A DNA stretch of 64,000 nucleotides, taken from assembly GCF_016743815.1 (NCBI RefSeq), contig NZ_CP061035.1, positions 684,501 through 748,500 of the forward strand, read 5' to 3'. The position numbers and the translations under genes were made by a program. Source of the stretch: Sphingomonas aliaeris (lineage in GTDB: Bacteria > Pseudomonadota > Alphaproteobacteria > Sphingomonadales > Sphingomonadaceae). The notes under the pieces were generated by a model, which saw nothing but the letters and a program-made list of their open reading frames with translations, made no database searches and was not told the origin of the DNA. Shown piece by piece: positions 8,668 through 18,346 of the stretch (the first letter of the stretch is position 1; the number at the start of each line of letters is the position of its first letter).

Positions 8668-10929
8668 ATGAAAGTGCAGGGGATATTTTTGGGCGCGTCG
8701 GTTCTGGCGCTGACCTTCGGTTCGATCGCGGCGCAGGCGCAGACCGCGCCATCGGTGCCCGCCGACCAGTCCGAACAGACCGCATCGCAGGACGGCGAAG
8801 TCATCGTCACCGCCCGCCGGCGCAGCGAGAACCTGTCCACCACGCCCGTCGCTGCGACCGTGCTGAGCGGTGCCGATCTCGCCAACAAGGGCGTCGCCAA
8901 TGTCGACGCGCTCCAGTTCGCGGCGCCCAGCATCGTCGTCAACAATTTCGGTCAGGGGATCGATTTCAACGTCCGCGGCATCGGCAAGGGCGAACACAAT
9001 ACCCAGACCGCGACCGGCGTCATCACCTACCGCGACGGCGCGCCGACCTTCCCCGGCTATTTCCAGCAGGAACCCTATTACGACGTCGCCAATGTTCAGA
9101 TCCTGCGCGGCCCGCAAGGCACGACCGTCGGCCAGAACGCGACGGGCGGCGCGGTGTTCGTCAACAGCAACGATCCGATCATCAATGGCGGCCTGCACGG
9201 CTATGTGAATGCGAACGTCGGCAATTATTCGGAGGTCGGCGCACAGGGCGCGATCAACCTGCCGATCAGCGATACGTTCGCCGCGCGCGTCGCGCTCTAC
9301 GGAACGCGCCGCAACGGCTTCTACGATATCAGCGGTCCGGGCGGCACGCGCTACACCGGCAACAATGGCGATCAGCGCCACATCGCCGGCCGCATCAGCT
9401 TGTTGTGGAAGCCGACCGCGCAATTGACGATCTCGTCCAAGACCGATCTCGATTATCTCGACATGGGCGCCTATGTCGCGACGCCGTTCCAGAATTACCG
9501 GCCCGTCGGCGTCGCGCCCGTCACGCAATATAGCGACCTGTTCGACGTCTCGCTGAACTCGCCGCAGGAAGCGCGCGACAAGTTCTACCGCACGATCCTG
9601 CGCGTGAACTATCAGTTCGACAGCGGCATCCAGCTTCGCTCGATCACCGGCTATTCGCGCGGCAACACCAAGTACCGCGCCGATCTCGACGGCACGGCGC
9701 GCATCGCGACCGCCACCGGCGTCACGCCCGTCGTGCTGCCGACCGCGGACCGTACCTTCTTCGACAATGTCAACGAACGGCAATTGTCGCAGGAGCTGAC
9801 CTTGCTATCGCCCGACAATGCCAGGCTCAGCTACCAGCTCGGCGTGTTCGGCGTGTGGAACAAGTATAATTTCCTGCCGCCGTTCCAGTTCGTCAGCGAC
9901 AACTCCTCTCTCCCTGGTCCGGGAAGCGAATATCGGCTGCAAGGCACCAACCCCAACCGCTCGCTCGCCGTGTTCGGCCAGCTCGGCTTCGCGCTGACCC
10001 CGAAGCTGAAGGTCGAGGTCGGCGGCCGCTACACCGCCAGCCGCAGCGAGAACGATATCCAGATCCTGCAATTCAACACCCCGCTCACCGCGATCCAGAA
10101 GACGACGTCGGACAATTTCTCCTACAAGGCGTCGGTCGGCTGGGAAGCGAACGGCAACAACTATCTCTACGGCTTCGTCGCGACCGGCTTCAAACCCGGT
10201 GGCCTGAACCCGCCGGTCGGCCTGGCCGCACCCGATTTCTTCAAGGAGGAGACGGTCACTTCCTACGAGGCCGGCTGGAAATCGAACTTCGCGGACCGCA
10301 AGATCCGCACGACGATCAGCGGCTTCTATAACGCGTACAAGGACTTCCAGGTCATCATCGCCAACCCGTCGCTGCCGGTGTTCGGGGCGCAGATCAACGT
10401 CCCCGATACGACGAAGATCTACGGCTTCGAAGCCGAGGCCGAGGCGAAGTTCGGCGGGTTCGCCTTCAACGTCGGCATGAACGTCCTGCACAGCGAGATC
10501 GGCAGCTTCTTCGCGCTCGATCCGCGCGGCATGCTCAGCTTCACGCCCTGCAACCCCAATACCGGCCCCGCCAACACGCTGTGCCGCAACCTGAAGGGCA
10601 ACGATCAGACCTACGCGCCGAACTTCACCTTCAACGTCGGCGCGTCGTACGAGATCGCACTGGGCGACGGCATGACGCTGACGCCGCGCGCCAATTACGG
10701 CCATGTCGGCAAGCAATGGGCGACCTTGTTCCAGACCCGCGCGCTCGGCGACCGGCTGGAGGCACGCGACATCCTCAACGCGCAGGTCGCCTTCACCAAG
10801 GGCAGCCTGACGGTCACCGGCTATGCCACCAACCTGACCAACCAGCATTATCCGGCGGCGCTCAACAGCGGGCTCTATTTCGCCGGCGCGCCACGGCAAT
10901 ACGGCCTGAAGGTGCTGAAGGTGTTCTGA
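8668..10929 (+). CDS. TonB-dependent outer-membrane receptor
   Basis: A 753-residue TonB-dependent transporter. Signal peptide of about 25 residues (ending AQAQT); TonB box GEVIVTARRR around residues 45-54; plug domain with VRGIGKG and ILRGPQGTTVGQNATGGAV; then a beta barrel ending in the expected aromatic residue (KVLKVF). AGGAG six bases before ATG 8668 supports this start over GTG 8665. It uses energy from TonB-ExbBD to import a large substrate. The family cannot be narrowed from sequence alone; the downstream acyl-CoA ligase hints at a lipid or organic-acid compound, but this is weak. Confidence 0.9.
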   Translation: MKVQGIFLGASVLALTFGSIAAQAQTAPSVPADQSEQTASQDGEVIVTARRRSENLSTTPVAATVLSGADLANKGVANVDALQFAAPSIVVNNFGQGIDFNVRGIGKGEHNTQTATGVITYRDGAPTFPGYFQQEPYYDVANVQILRGPQGTTVGQNATGGAVFVNSNDPIINGGLHGYVNANVGNYSEVGAQGAINLPISDTFAARVALYGTRRNGFYDISGPGGTRYTGNNGDQRHIAGRISLLWKPTAQLTISSKTDLDYLDMGAYVATPFQNYRPVGVAPVTQYSDLFDVSLNSPQEARDKFYRTILRVNYQFDSGIQLRSITGYSRGNTKYRADLDGTARIATATGVTPVVLPTADRTFFDNVNERQLSQELTLLSPDNARLSYQLGVFGVWNKYNFLPPFQFVSDNSSLPGPGSEYRLQGTNPNRSLAVFGQLGFALTPKLKVEVGGRYTASRSENDIQILQFNTPLTAIQKTTSDNFSYKASVGWEANGNNYLYGFVATGFKPGGLNPPVGLAAPDFFKEETVTSYEAGWKSNFADRKIRTTISGFYNAYKDFQVIIANPSLPVFGAQINVPDTTKIYGFEAEAEAKFGGFAFNVGMNVLHSEIGSFFALDPRGMLSFTPCNPNTGPANTLCRNLKGNDQTYAPNFTFNVGASYEIALGDGMTLTPRANYGHVGKQWATLFQTRALGDRLEARDILNAQVAFTKGSLTVTGYATNLTNQHYPAALNSGLYFAGAPRQYGLKVLKVF

Positions 10930-10937
10930 TCCAAGAC

Positions 10938-10983
10938 CGGCCCCCGCCCGTCGTCCGGCGCACCGTCCGGCGCGTGGGGGCCG
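10938..10983 (+). terminator. GC-rich hairpin after the TonB receptor gene
   Basis: CGGCCCCC (10938-10945) pairs with GGGGGCCG (10976-10983) around an imperfect inner stem. It lies 9 bases after the receptor stop and before the acyl-CoA ligase gene. There is no U tract, so it may only attenuate. Confidence 0.45.
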
Positions 10984-11011
10984 ATCCTCTTCCTCCGGCA
11001 ATCTGGGCATC

Positions 11012-12670
11012 ATGCAGACCTACCCGCTGACCATCGACAAGTTTCTCGACCATGCGGCGAAGTGGTTCGGCACCACCGAAGTGGTCGGCGCCGCGGGCCC
11101 CGCCACGACGCGCTACGGCTATCGCGACCTGCGCCATCGCGCCAACCGCCTGTCCGGCGCGTTCGCCGCTTTGGGCCTGAACGCGGGCGACCGGATCGCC
11201 ACGCTGGCCTGGAACACGCCGCATCATCTGGAAGTCTATTACGGCGCGATGGGGATGGGGCTGGTCTGCCACACGCTCAATCCCCGCCTGACCGCTCAGC
11301 AACTCGCGGCGATGATCGACGAGGCGGACGATCGCCTGCTCGCGGTCTCGGCCGACCTGATGCCGCTCGCGCAGCAACTCGTCGCCGCCTGCCCCGGCAT
11401 CCGCCACGTCGTCTGCCTAGACGATGCCGCGCCAGAGGGCGGGGCCGCGCCAGAGGGCGGGGCCGCGCCAGAGGGCGGGGCCGTGCCAAAGGGCGGGGCC
11501 GTGCCAGAAAGCGGGGCGGGAAGGGCCGACACACCGGTCATGACGCTCGACCGTCTGCTGGACGATCGCGGCGCCGCGCACGCCTGGGGCGATTTCCCCG
11601 AGGAAACCCCCGCCGGGCTTTGCTACACGTCCGGCACGACCGGCCGGCCGAAGGGCGTGCTCTACACGCACCGGTCGAACTATCTCCACACGCTCCGCGC
11701 GCTGCAGGCCGACGCCATCGCGCTGACCGCCGCGGACGTTCTTCTGCTCGCCGTGCCGATGTTCCACGCCAATGGCTGGGGCCTCCCGTTCGCGGCTCCT
11801 GCGGCGGGCACGAAGATCGTCCTGCCCGGCCGGCATCTGGACGGCGCAAGCCTCGCCCGGCTGATGCGCGACGAATCCGTCACCGTCGGGGTCGGCGTGC
11901 AGACCGTCTGGCTCGGTCTGGTCGATCACCTCGATCGCACGGGCGAGACGCTGCCCGCGCTGCAACGCGTGCTCGTCGGCGGGTCGAGCTGCCCCGAGGC
12001 ACTCGTCCGCCACCTCGAAACGAAGCTCGGCGCGCGCGTCCAGACCAGCTGGGGCATGACCGAACTCTCGCCCGTCGGCACGATCGCACCCGCCGGCCGC
12101 GATCCGGAAACGCCGGGCACGGCGGGCCGCCCGCCGATCGGGCTGGACCTCAAACTCACCGATGCGGACGGCGTGACGCTTTTCGAACAGCGCGACACGC
12201 TCGGCCATCTCAAGGTGCGCGGCGCCAGCGTGGTCGATCGCTATTTCCTGGCGGACGAAGATGCGCTGGACGTGGAGGGCTATTTCGACACCGGCGATCT
12301 CGCGACGATCGACGCCGCCGGCAACCTGACGATACGTGGCCGCGCGAAGGATCTGATCAAGTCGGGCGGCGAATGGATCAACCCGGCCGAGATCGAAACG
12401 ATCATCGGCGCGCACCCCTCCGTCCGTCACGTCGCCGTCATCGCGCGATCGGATGCGAAATGGGGCGAACGTCCCGTCCTGATCGTCGAACAGGCAACCG
12501 GAGACGACCCGCGCGCCCTGCTCGATCTGCTCCGCGGCAAGGTCGCCGACTGGTGGATCCCCGATCAGGTCGCCACCGTCGCCACCATGCCACTCGCCGC
12601 CACCGGCAAGATCGACAAGGTCCGCCTCCGCGCCGACTACGCCCAAGGCACGATCGAACGCGCCGCCTGA
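11012..12670 (+). CDS. fatty acyl-CoA ligase (AlkK-like, AMP-forming)
   Basis: AMP-forming ligase activating medium- or long-chain carboxylic acids to CoA thioesters. Family motifs in order: RIATLAWNTPHHLEVYYG (AlkK-type N-domain), YTSGTTGRPKGV (ATP loop), GMTELSPVGT, YFDTGDLATID, IRGRAKDLIKSGGEWINPAEIE and the C-terminal Lys in ATGKIDKVRLR. The 552 residues match the family. It differs from relatives by a run of five AAPEGG-like repeats (residues about 139-168) encoded by an 18-bp minisatellite, placed in a surface loop between N-subdomains and so perhaps tolerated. Follows the TonB receptor by 82 bases. Confidence 0.85.
   Translation: MQTYPLTIDKFLDHAAKWFGTTEVVGAAGPATTRYGYRDLRHRANRLSGAFAALGLNAGDRIATLAWNTPHHLEVYYGAMGMGLVCHTLNPRLTAQQLAAMIDEADDRLLAVSADLMPLAQQLVAACPGIRHVVCLDDAAPEGGAAPEGGAAPEGGAVPKGGAVPESGAGRADTPVMTLDRLLDDRGAAHAWGDFPEETPAGLCYTSGTTGRPKGVLYTHRSNYLHTLRALQADAIALTAADVLLLAVPMFHANGWGLPFAAPAAGTKIVLPGRHLDGASLARLMRDESVTVGVGVQTVWLGLVDHLDRTGETLPALQRVLVGGSSCPEALVRHLETKLGARVQTSWGMTELSPVGTIAPAGRDPETPGTAGRPPIGLDLKLTDADGVTLFEQRDTLGHLKVRGASVVDRYFLADEDALDVEGYFDTGDLATIDAAGNLTIRGRAKDLIKSGGEWINPAEIETIIGAHPSVRHVAVIARSDAKWGERPVLIVEQATGDDPRALLDLLRGKVADWWIPDQVATVATMPLAATGKIDKVRLRADYAQGTIERAA
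11426..11515 (+). repeat. 18-bp minisatellite inside the acyl-CoA ligase gene
   Basis: Five head-to-tail units (starts 11426, 11444, 11462, 11480, 11498). The first three are identical (GCCGCGCCAGAGGGCGGG); the last two carry substitutions. Being a multiple of three, units can be gained or lost without breaking the frame. Confidence 0.9.
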
Positions 12671-12726
12671 GAGGGGAACGGGCGGGACCGGGCAAGCGAA
12701 CAGACATGCCACGTCACCACCCCACA

Positions 12727-12805
12727 CCGTTCGTTTCGAGCGAAGTCGAGAAACAGGCCCCGCGGACCCCCGCAAAGGTTTCTCGACTACGCTCGAAACG
12801 AACGG
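12727..12805. repeat. family-A palindromic intergenic repeat, copy 1
   Basis: Arms CCGTTCGTTTCGAGCGAAGT at the left and its near-complement (CGACTACGCTCGAAACGAAC) at the right, about 27 bases each, with a variable 25-base centre. Four more copies occur in this window. Confidence 0.9.
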
Positions 12806-12860
12806 ATTGCAGCGGCTTGGAGTAGAGTGAGGGGAGGCGGAGCCACAACCCAACCCCGTC

Positions 12861-12880
12861 ATCCCCGCGCAGGCGGGGAT
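12861..12880. repeat. family-B palindromic repeat, single arm
   Basis: ATCCCCGCGCAGGCGGGGAT, a near-perfect palindrome in a GTC...CATAAT context. The same core recurs at 52804-52890. Confidence 0.8.
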
Positions 12881-13020
12881 CCATAATCACGGCATTTTGA
12901 TGAAAGCCTGATAGCTCGCCCAATATGGCTCCCCGCCTGCACGTCGATGACGACCTCGCGGCACAGGCGACCGGCTATGTCTCCCGCGCAGCGCCGGATA
13001 CCACGCCGCCTAAAGCCCCC

Positions 13021-14661
13021 CTAAAGCCCCCCGCACGCCGCCACCGCCGCCGGCATCTTCGGCGCCGCCAGCCCGACATTCCAGTTCCACGCAATCTTGC
13101 CCGTCGCCCGGCGGCGGCACATCACCTGTTCGTTCAGGTCGTACATGCCGGGAAACAGGTCGCGCTTCGCCTCGGGCTTGTCCGCAAAGTGCAGGTACGC
13201 CCGCGTCGTGCCGTAAGCGGGCCAGGCGGTGGCCGCCTGCGCGACCGGTTTGCCGTCGCGCGCGAAGCTCGTCCAGTAATCGATCATCGCATCGGACATG
13301 GCACGCTCCTCCTGCGTGTCGGGCACCTTTGGCCAGTTGGGCGGGGTGCCGCCGAACGTCCCGAAGACGTACGGTAGTTCGCTCGCGTGAAAGGCGTGCA
13401 GCCCCGCGGTATCCATCGCGGGATATCCCTGATCGAACATATACAGATAGGATGGCTGGCCGATCCCCGTCTGCTTGCGCACCAGCCGCTCGCTGGTCCA
13501 TCCGTACAGCGCGTCGCGCGTCGTCGCGATGATGCTCTGGCGATAGTCCGCTGCGGGATAGAGGCGTAGGAACGCGTCCGACAGATCGCCATACCGGCCG
13601 CGAATCTCCTTCTCATACGCCTCCGCGGAGGCGGGCGGCTTGGGCGCGAGCATGCCGAGCGACCGGATCTCGCCCTGGTTGAACCCGGCCAGCACCGGCA
13701 CCGGCGCCTGCTTGCCGCCATCGAACGCATCGACCATCTGCTGCGGCAGGAACACCCCGTCCACCGTGCCCCACGGGCCGAAGCCCATCTTGGCGGCACT
13801 GTCGGTCAACGTCTGCGCATCCATCCCGCGCAACGACTGGATGCCCGTGGCCTGCATCCCGGCGCTCAGCATCTGGCCCATCGCCTCGCCGGACGGTGCG
13901 CCGAATGCCGATTTCTTCAGGTCAGGCATCGCGATCATGTACGCGCTCTGTGCGATCGCACGCGTATACAGGCCGCGCGCCGCGGGCGACGTCATCAGAT
14001 ACATCACGCTCAGCCCGCCGGCGGATTCCCCCGCGATCGTCACGTTGCGGGGGTCACCCCCGAAAGCGCCGATATTGCCGCGAACCCAGTGCAATGCGGC
14101 GATCTGGTCCTGCAGCCCGTAATTGCCTGACACGCTTTTGTCGTTCTCGCGGCTCAACTCCGGATGCGCCAGCCAGCCGAGCACCCCCAGCCGATAGTTG
14201 ATCGATACGACGATCACGCCGCGCTCCGCCATCCTGCGCCCGTCATACATCGGCTCGCGGCTCGATCCCGTCACCAGCGCGCCGCCGTGGATCCATACCA
14301 GCACCGGCGCGCCCTTGGCGTTCGCCGGGGTCCATACGTTCAGCGTCAGGCAGTCCTCGCTGACCGGCATCGGATCGTTCGAATAGACCAGTGTCGACTT
14401 GCCCTGCGGCTGGACGCAGGCCGGGCCGAACGCCGTCGCCTCGCGCACGCCGCTCCAGCGCGGCAGCGGCATCGGCGCGCGCCACCGCAGGCCGCGCACC
14501 GGCGGCGCGGCATAGGGGATGCCCTTGAACACCCGGATCGCCGCATCGGTCGTGCCGCGCACCTGTCCGGCGGGGGCGTCGATCAGCGGGGCGGGGGTCT
14601 GCGCCAGTGCCGATCCCGCTGCAGACAGCGCCAGCACCGCCGCTCCACGATACGCGATCAT
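13021..14661 (-). CDS. type B carboxylesterase
   Basis: Exported alpha/beta-hydrolase, about 546 residues. Signal peptide at residues 1-20 (GSALAQT); family motifs FKGIPYAAPP, EDCLTLNVWTP, WIHGGALVTGS (oxyanion hole), nucleophile elbow GESAGG and catalytic His in LHAFHASELPYVFG. The ATG overlaps the stop of the MFS transporter (ATGA), forming a two-gene operon whose divergent TetR gene probably controls it. The natural ester substrate cannot be told from sequence. Confidence 0.9.
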   Translation of the reverse strand: MIAYRGAAVLALSAAGSALAQTPAPLIDAPAGQVRGTTDAAIRVFKGIPYAAPPVRGLRWRAPMPLPRWSGVREATAFGPACVQPQGKSTLVYSNDPMPVSEDCLTLNVWTPANAKGAPVLVWIHGGALVTGSSREPMYDGRRMAERGVIVVSINYRLGVLGWLAHPELSRENDKSVSGNYGLQDQIAALHWVRGNIGAFGGDPRNVTIAGESAGGLSVMYLMTSPAARGLYTRAIAQSAYMIAMPDLKKSAFGAPSGEAMGQMLSAGMQATGIQSLRGMDAQTLTDSAAKMGFGPWGTVDGVFLPQQMVDAFDGGKQAPVPVLAGFNQGEIRSLGMLAPKPPASAEAYEKEIRGRYGDLSDAFLRLYPAADYRQSIIATTRDALYGWTSERLVRKQTGIGQPSYLYMFDQGYPAMDTAGLHAFHASELPYVFGTFGGTPPNWPKVPDTQEERAMSDAMIDYWTSFARDGKPVAQAATAWPAYGTTRAYLHFADKPEAKRDLFPGMYDLNEQVMCRRRATGKIAWNWNVGLAAPKMPAAVAACGGL

Positions 14662-15949
14662 AGGGAATTCTCCTGCTTCTTGATGACGTTCGCCAGGATC
14701 ATGAAAAGGATGATCGCAACGACGTAGAATGGCGTCAGCGTGTACAAAGCGATCTGCAAGGCATGCGGAACGCCGCGCATCTGGAACCAGTCGCTCGCCG
14801 CACCGACCCAGGTCGGCCCCAGTCCCAGCCCGATGAAGTTCATCACCAGCAGCAGCAACGCCCCCGCCAGCACGCGCTGGTTCGGCCGGACTTCTTCCTG
14901 CACCAGCGCCACCGATGCGGAGAGATAGAAGTAATTGAAGAACATGACGATCGTCAGCAATATCAGCGCCAACGGCCATGACGGCGCCCATACGAACCCC
15001 AGGTAGAATGGCATAGCGACCGCCAGCGACGCCGCGGGCGCCACCGCATAGACCCGCCTGGACCGCCGCGACAGCCTGTCGATCACCTTGCCCGAGAAGA
15101 TCATACCGCCGCTCATTCCGATCGCGATGACCAGCGCGTAGAAGATCGCGATCTGTTCCAGCGTCATGCCCTTTTCCCGGATCAGGAACAGGACCGCGAA
15201 ATTGCCCAGGCCGTACGTCACGAACTGCGTCGCGCCGCTCGCGAAGGCCGCCAGCGTCAGCACGGGATTGGCGAAGAATGCGCGCACCGTCGCCCAGAAC
15301 GGCGCCTTGTCGCCATGTTCGGTCGCGGTTCGGCCCACCGGATCGGTCGCGCCTATCACCGGTTCCGGGATCAGCAGCGGCAGCGCGATCGCGGTGACGA
15401 TCCCGACCAGTCCGATCGCGATGAACGCCTGCCGCCAGTCGAACATGACGGCGATCGACGCACCCAGCGCGATGCCCAGCGCGGCACCGATCGGCGGACC
15501 CAGGTTGAAGATCCCGAACGCGATACCGCGGCGTTCCGGGGGAAGGTATCGCTGATGATCGCATAGGAGGGCGGGACACCACCCGCCTCGCCGAACCCGA
15601 CCACCATCCGCGCGGCGACCAGTTGCGGATACGTGCCCGCAAGCCCGCAGCAGATCGTCGCCCCGCTCCAGATCGCGCAGGCCAGCGTCAGCACCCCGAC
15701 GCGGTGCGTGCGGTCCGCCAGCCAGCCGACCGGGATCGCGATGAAGCAATAGAACATCGCGAAATACAGCCCGCCGATCAGCCCAAGCTGCCCGTCGCTG
15801 ATCTGCAGCGAATCCTGGATCGGCTTGGCGAGGATGCCGAGCAACTGCCGGTCGAGGAAATTGAGGACGTAGACGAACGTCAGCACCGTCAGAACGACGC
15901 CGGGCCGTTGTGTCCGACGCGCCGGGACTCGCTGTTGCACTGTCGCCAT
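14658..15949 (-). pseudogene. MFS transporter (spinster-like), frameshifted in a G run
   Basis: Major facilitator of the Spns/hexuronate group with 12 predicted helices; visible signatures are VLNFLDRQLLGIL in helix 1, the GWLADRTHRV loop motif and RMVVGFGEAGGVPPSYAII. The frame breaks at a five-G run (15538-15542); a sixth G would give SDTFPPERRGIAFGIFNLGPP and restore the whole protein. Probably a sequencing error. GAGAGG before the ATG at 15949 supports the start. Paired with a carboxylesterase, so it may export or import the ester or its product. Confidence 0.8.
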
Positions 15950-16029
15950 GATCCTCTCCCCGCCTTTTCGGCTTGTGATGCGACAGTGACAGCCAAGCCC
16001 CCATCCTGTCAACGCTCGCTCTCTCGCGT

Positions 16030-16048
16030 GTGAACATCATTCGATCAC
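16030..16048. promoter_or_regulatory. candidate TetR operator between the MFS and TetR genes
   Basis: Inverted repeat GTGAAC-N7-GATCAC in the 146-base divergent intergenic region. One mismatch between arms. Assigned to the adjacent TetR protein by position only. Confidence 0.35.
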
Positions 16049-16095
16049 GTGGTTCCGGTTGACGCTGATCCGAAGATGCTGGCAGGACCGCCCTC

Positions 16096-16791
16096 GTGAC
16101 GCAGACCGCCAAACCCGTTCCGAAGACCCGAAAGGCCGAGCAGCGCGCGGAGACGATCGAGCATATCTACGACGCCGCCGAAGACCTGTTCTCGAAGCAC
16201 GGGCTGCACGGCGTGACGTTGAAGGACGTCGCCAGGCAGGTCGGGGTCCACCACACGCTGCTCAACTATTATTTTGCCGACAAGAAGGCGTTGTTCGACG
16301 CGGTGTTCGCCCGCCGCGCGGTGGTGACCAGCGAACGGCGGCTGCGCGCGCTGGACGATTACGAGGCGAGCGCCGGCGACACACCGACCGTCGAGGGCGC
16401 CTTGCACGCCTTCCTCGACACCGATCTCGCCACCTATATCGAGGGCGGCGAGGGCTGGCGCAATTATGCCAAGCTGGGCGCGCAGGTCGCCAACACTCCC
16501 GAATGGGGCGCGAGCCTGATGGACGATCATTTCGACCCGGTCGTGCTGCGGTTGATCGGGATCCTGCGCAAGGCGATGCCCGACGCGGCGGAGGAGGATA
16601 TCTTCTGGGGCTATCACTTCGTCACCGGCGCGCTGATGCTGACGCTCGCGCGAACCGGGCGGATCGACAAGCTGTCGGGCGGGCTGTGCAAGTCGGACGA
16701 TTTCGAAGCCGTACGCGAACGCATGGCGACCTTCATGGCCGGCGGCTTCCGCGCCGTCCTCGCGCAGAAGGCCGCTCTCCCCGCCGCATAG
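16096..16791 (+). CDS. TetR-family transcriptional regulator
   Basis: A 231-residue repressor with N-terminal helix-turn-helix (IYDAAEDLFSKHGLHGVTLKDVA... VHHTLLNYYFADKKALFDAV, residues about 20-70) and a helical ligand domain. Start is a GTG at 16096 with no strong ribosome site; no later start keeps the domain whole. Divergent from the MFS-esterase operon, which it most likely regulates. Confidence 0.85.
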   Translation: MTQTAKPVPKTRKAEQRAETIEHIYDAAEDLFSKHGLHGVTLKDVARQVGVHHTLLNYYFADKKALFDAVFARRAVVTSERRLRALDDYEASAGDTPTVEGALHAFLDTDLATYIEGGEGWRNYAKLGAQVANTPEWGASLMDDHFDPVVLRLIGILRKAMPDAAEEDIFWGYHFVTGALMLTLARTGRIDKLSGGLCKSDDFEAVRERMATFMAGGFRAVLAQKAALPAA

Positions 16792-16869
16792 TCCCATGAC
16801 GATCGGCCCCGTGACGACGAAGCTTTCCGCAAGTCAGGCACTTACCCGCCTTCGCTTCGTTGAGCAGCC

Positions 16870-17892
16870 ATGCATCCGCCTTCCTCCTGCCGATCGTGCG
16901 ATACCGTCATCTGGTGGCTCATCGCGGCGATGGCCGCGTCCGGCCTGGTCGCCGGTGCAGGTCTGGGTTTCCGGATAGACATGCCGAGAAGCCTGATCGC
17001 GGTCGCAGGCGTCGCTTTACTGTTCGGCGCGATGGCGATCGGCAAGACCCGCGCGAAGCCCCGCCTGACGATCGGCGCGCGCGCATTCCTGCAAATGACG
17101 ATGTTCACCCTCGTCGGCGTCGTCCAGTCTTACGTCCTCGCGGCGCGTGGCGGTGTCTTGTGGGATGAGCGGTTGCGGGCGATGGATCGAGCGCTCGGAC
17201 TGGACTGGCCTAGCCTCTTCGACGCAGCCGACCGGCTCGGCCACTGGCTCTGGCTCGGCGGTCTCGCCTATCACAGCCTGACCGTGCAGATGGTCGTCTG
17301 CATCGTCCTGCTGAGCGCGACGCATCAGGCCGCCCGGCTGCGCGTCGCCGTGACGGCGGCCGTCGCCAGCGGCTTCGCGACGATCCTGATCTCGGGCGCG
17401 ATGCCCGCGCTCGGCAACGTCTTCGATCCCGCCGACTATCGCTATCTATGGCCCTCGGTCGCGTGGATGGAGCAGGCGATGCTCGCCGGCCTGCGCGACG
17501 GAAGCTGGCGCGTGATCGATCTGACCCAGCCGATGGGGATCGTCACTTTCCCGAGCTATCACGCCACCCTGCCGATCATCCTGACCTGGGCGATCTGGCG
17601 GACACCCCGATGGCGTGTCGTGTCGGCGCTGTGGTCGACCCTCACGATCGCCGCTACGCCATTGTTCGGCGGGCATTATGCGATCGACATCGTGGCCGGG
17701 GCGGGGCTTGCCCTGCTGGGCTTATATGTCGTGCTCGCATTCGCCAAGGCTTCCAAGCCAGCCTCGCTTCCTGTAACCGATGGTGCGAAGCGATGGCTCG
17801 CCCGCCGCCGTGGTTCGTTCCGCGGACCCCTCTTTCCAGGACAGATACGCGACGCGCGAAACGCGTCCGGAGCCGATGATGCAATGGTCTGA
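16870..17892 (+). CDS. PAP2-superfamily membrane phosphatase or phosphotransferase
   Basis: A 340-residue membrane protein with about seven hydrophobic segments. The PAP2 catalytic motifs are visible in FPSYHATLPI (residues about 223-232, with the PSxH) and FGGHYAIDIVAG (about 266-277, His and Asp). The layout resembles the inositol-phosphotransferase-like branch (Aur1/Ipt1 type) rather than short soluble phosphatases. The 3' end overlaps crtZ by 14 bases, so it is co-expressed with the carotenoid genes. A role in lipid head-group transfer or in pyrophosphate removal is inferred, not shown. Confidence 0.75.
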   Translation: MHPPSSCRSCDTVIWWLIAAMAASGLVAGAGLGFRIDMPRSLIAVAGVALLFGAMAIGKTRAKPRLTIGARAFLQMTMFTLVGVVQSYVLAARGGVLWDERLRAMDRALGLDWPSLFDAADRLGHWLWLGGLAYHSLTVQMVVCIVLLSATHQAARLRVAVTAAVASGFATILISGAMPALGNVFDPADYRYLWPSVAWMEQAMLAGLRDGSWRVIDLTQPMGIVTFPSYHATLPIILTWAIWRTPRWRVVSALWSTLTIAATPLFGGHYAIDIVAGAGLALLGLYVVLAFAKASKPASLPVTDGAKRWLARRRGSFRGPLFPGQIRDARNASGADDAMV

Positions 17893-18346
17893 AAAACTCG
17901 CTCTGGTGGTCGGCATGGTCGTGTTCATGGAATGCTTCGCCTGGGCGACGCACAAATACGTCATGCACGGCTGGGGCTGGGGCTGGCACCGCTCGCATCA
18001 CGAACCGCATAGTGGCGCGTTCGAGAAGAACGACCTGTACGCCGTCACTTTCGCGGTCATCGTCATCGGTCTGTTCGTCGCGGGCGTCCGGTGGGAACCG
18101 CTCTGGTGGGCCGCGCTTGGCATCACCGTCTATGGCGGCATCTATGCCCTCGTACACGACATCATGGTGCATCAGCGCTTCGGTACGCGCTGGGTCCCGC
18201 GCCGCGGCTATACGAAACGGCTGCTTCAGGCGCACCGCCTGCATCACGCCGTGAAGGGCAAGGAGGACGGCGTCAGCTTCGGATTCCTGATCGCGCCCGA
18301 TCCGGTCAAGCTGAAGCGCAAGCTGGCGGAGCGCGTCCGGAAATGA
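17879..18346 (+). CDS. crtZ: beta-carotene 3-hydroxylase CrtZ
   Basis: Membrane di-iron hydroxylase adding 3-OH to beta-ionone rings (beta-carotene to zeaxanthin, canthaxanthin to astaxanthin). The 155-residue length is usual. Histidine motifs: ATHKYVMHGWGWGWHRSHHEPH (residues about 22-44), HDIMVHQRF and AHRLHHA, which together bind the two irons. Two ATGs lie side by side; 17879 has the better spacing to GGAG. It overlaps the upstream PAP2 gene and its stop overlaps the crtW start by ATGA. Confidence 0.9.
   Translation: MQWSEKLALVVGMVVFMECFAWATHKYVMHGWGWGWHRSHHEPHSGAFEKNDLYAVTFAVIVIGLFVAGVRWEPLWWAALGITVYGGIYALVHDIMVHQRFGTRWVPRRGYTKRLLQAHRLHHAVKGKEDGVSFGFLIAPDPVKLKRKLAERVRK

Larger units (their letters stand above)
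12671..13020. other. 350-base intergenic stretch holding two repeat elements
   Basis: Between convergent acyl-CoA ligase and carboxylesterase genes. It contains one family-A palindromic repeat and one family-B repeat. I see no convincing gene; the open frames crossing it are produced by the repeats. Confidence 0.6.

Noticed and set aside
8335..9783. 482-residue minus-strand frame opposite the TonB receptor
   Set aside because: Antisense shadow with Arg/Asp/Val-rich composition and no domain.
12727..12805. Family-A repeats as CRISPR repeats
   Set aside because: Copies are dispersed by kilobases, palindromic over their whole length and without spacers or cas genes.
13021..15642. An 873-residue minus-strand frame joining transporter and esterase
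   Set aside because: The first part is a shadow frame; the esterase has its own ATG and signal peptide at 14661.
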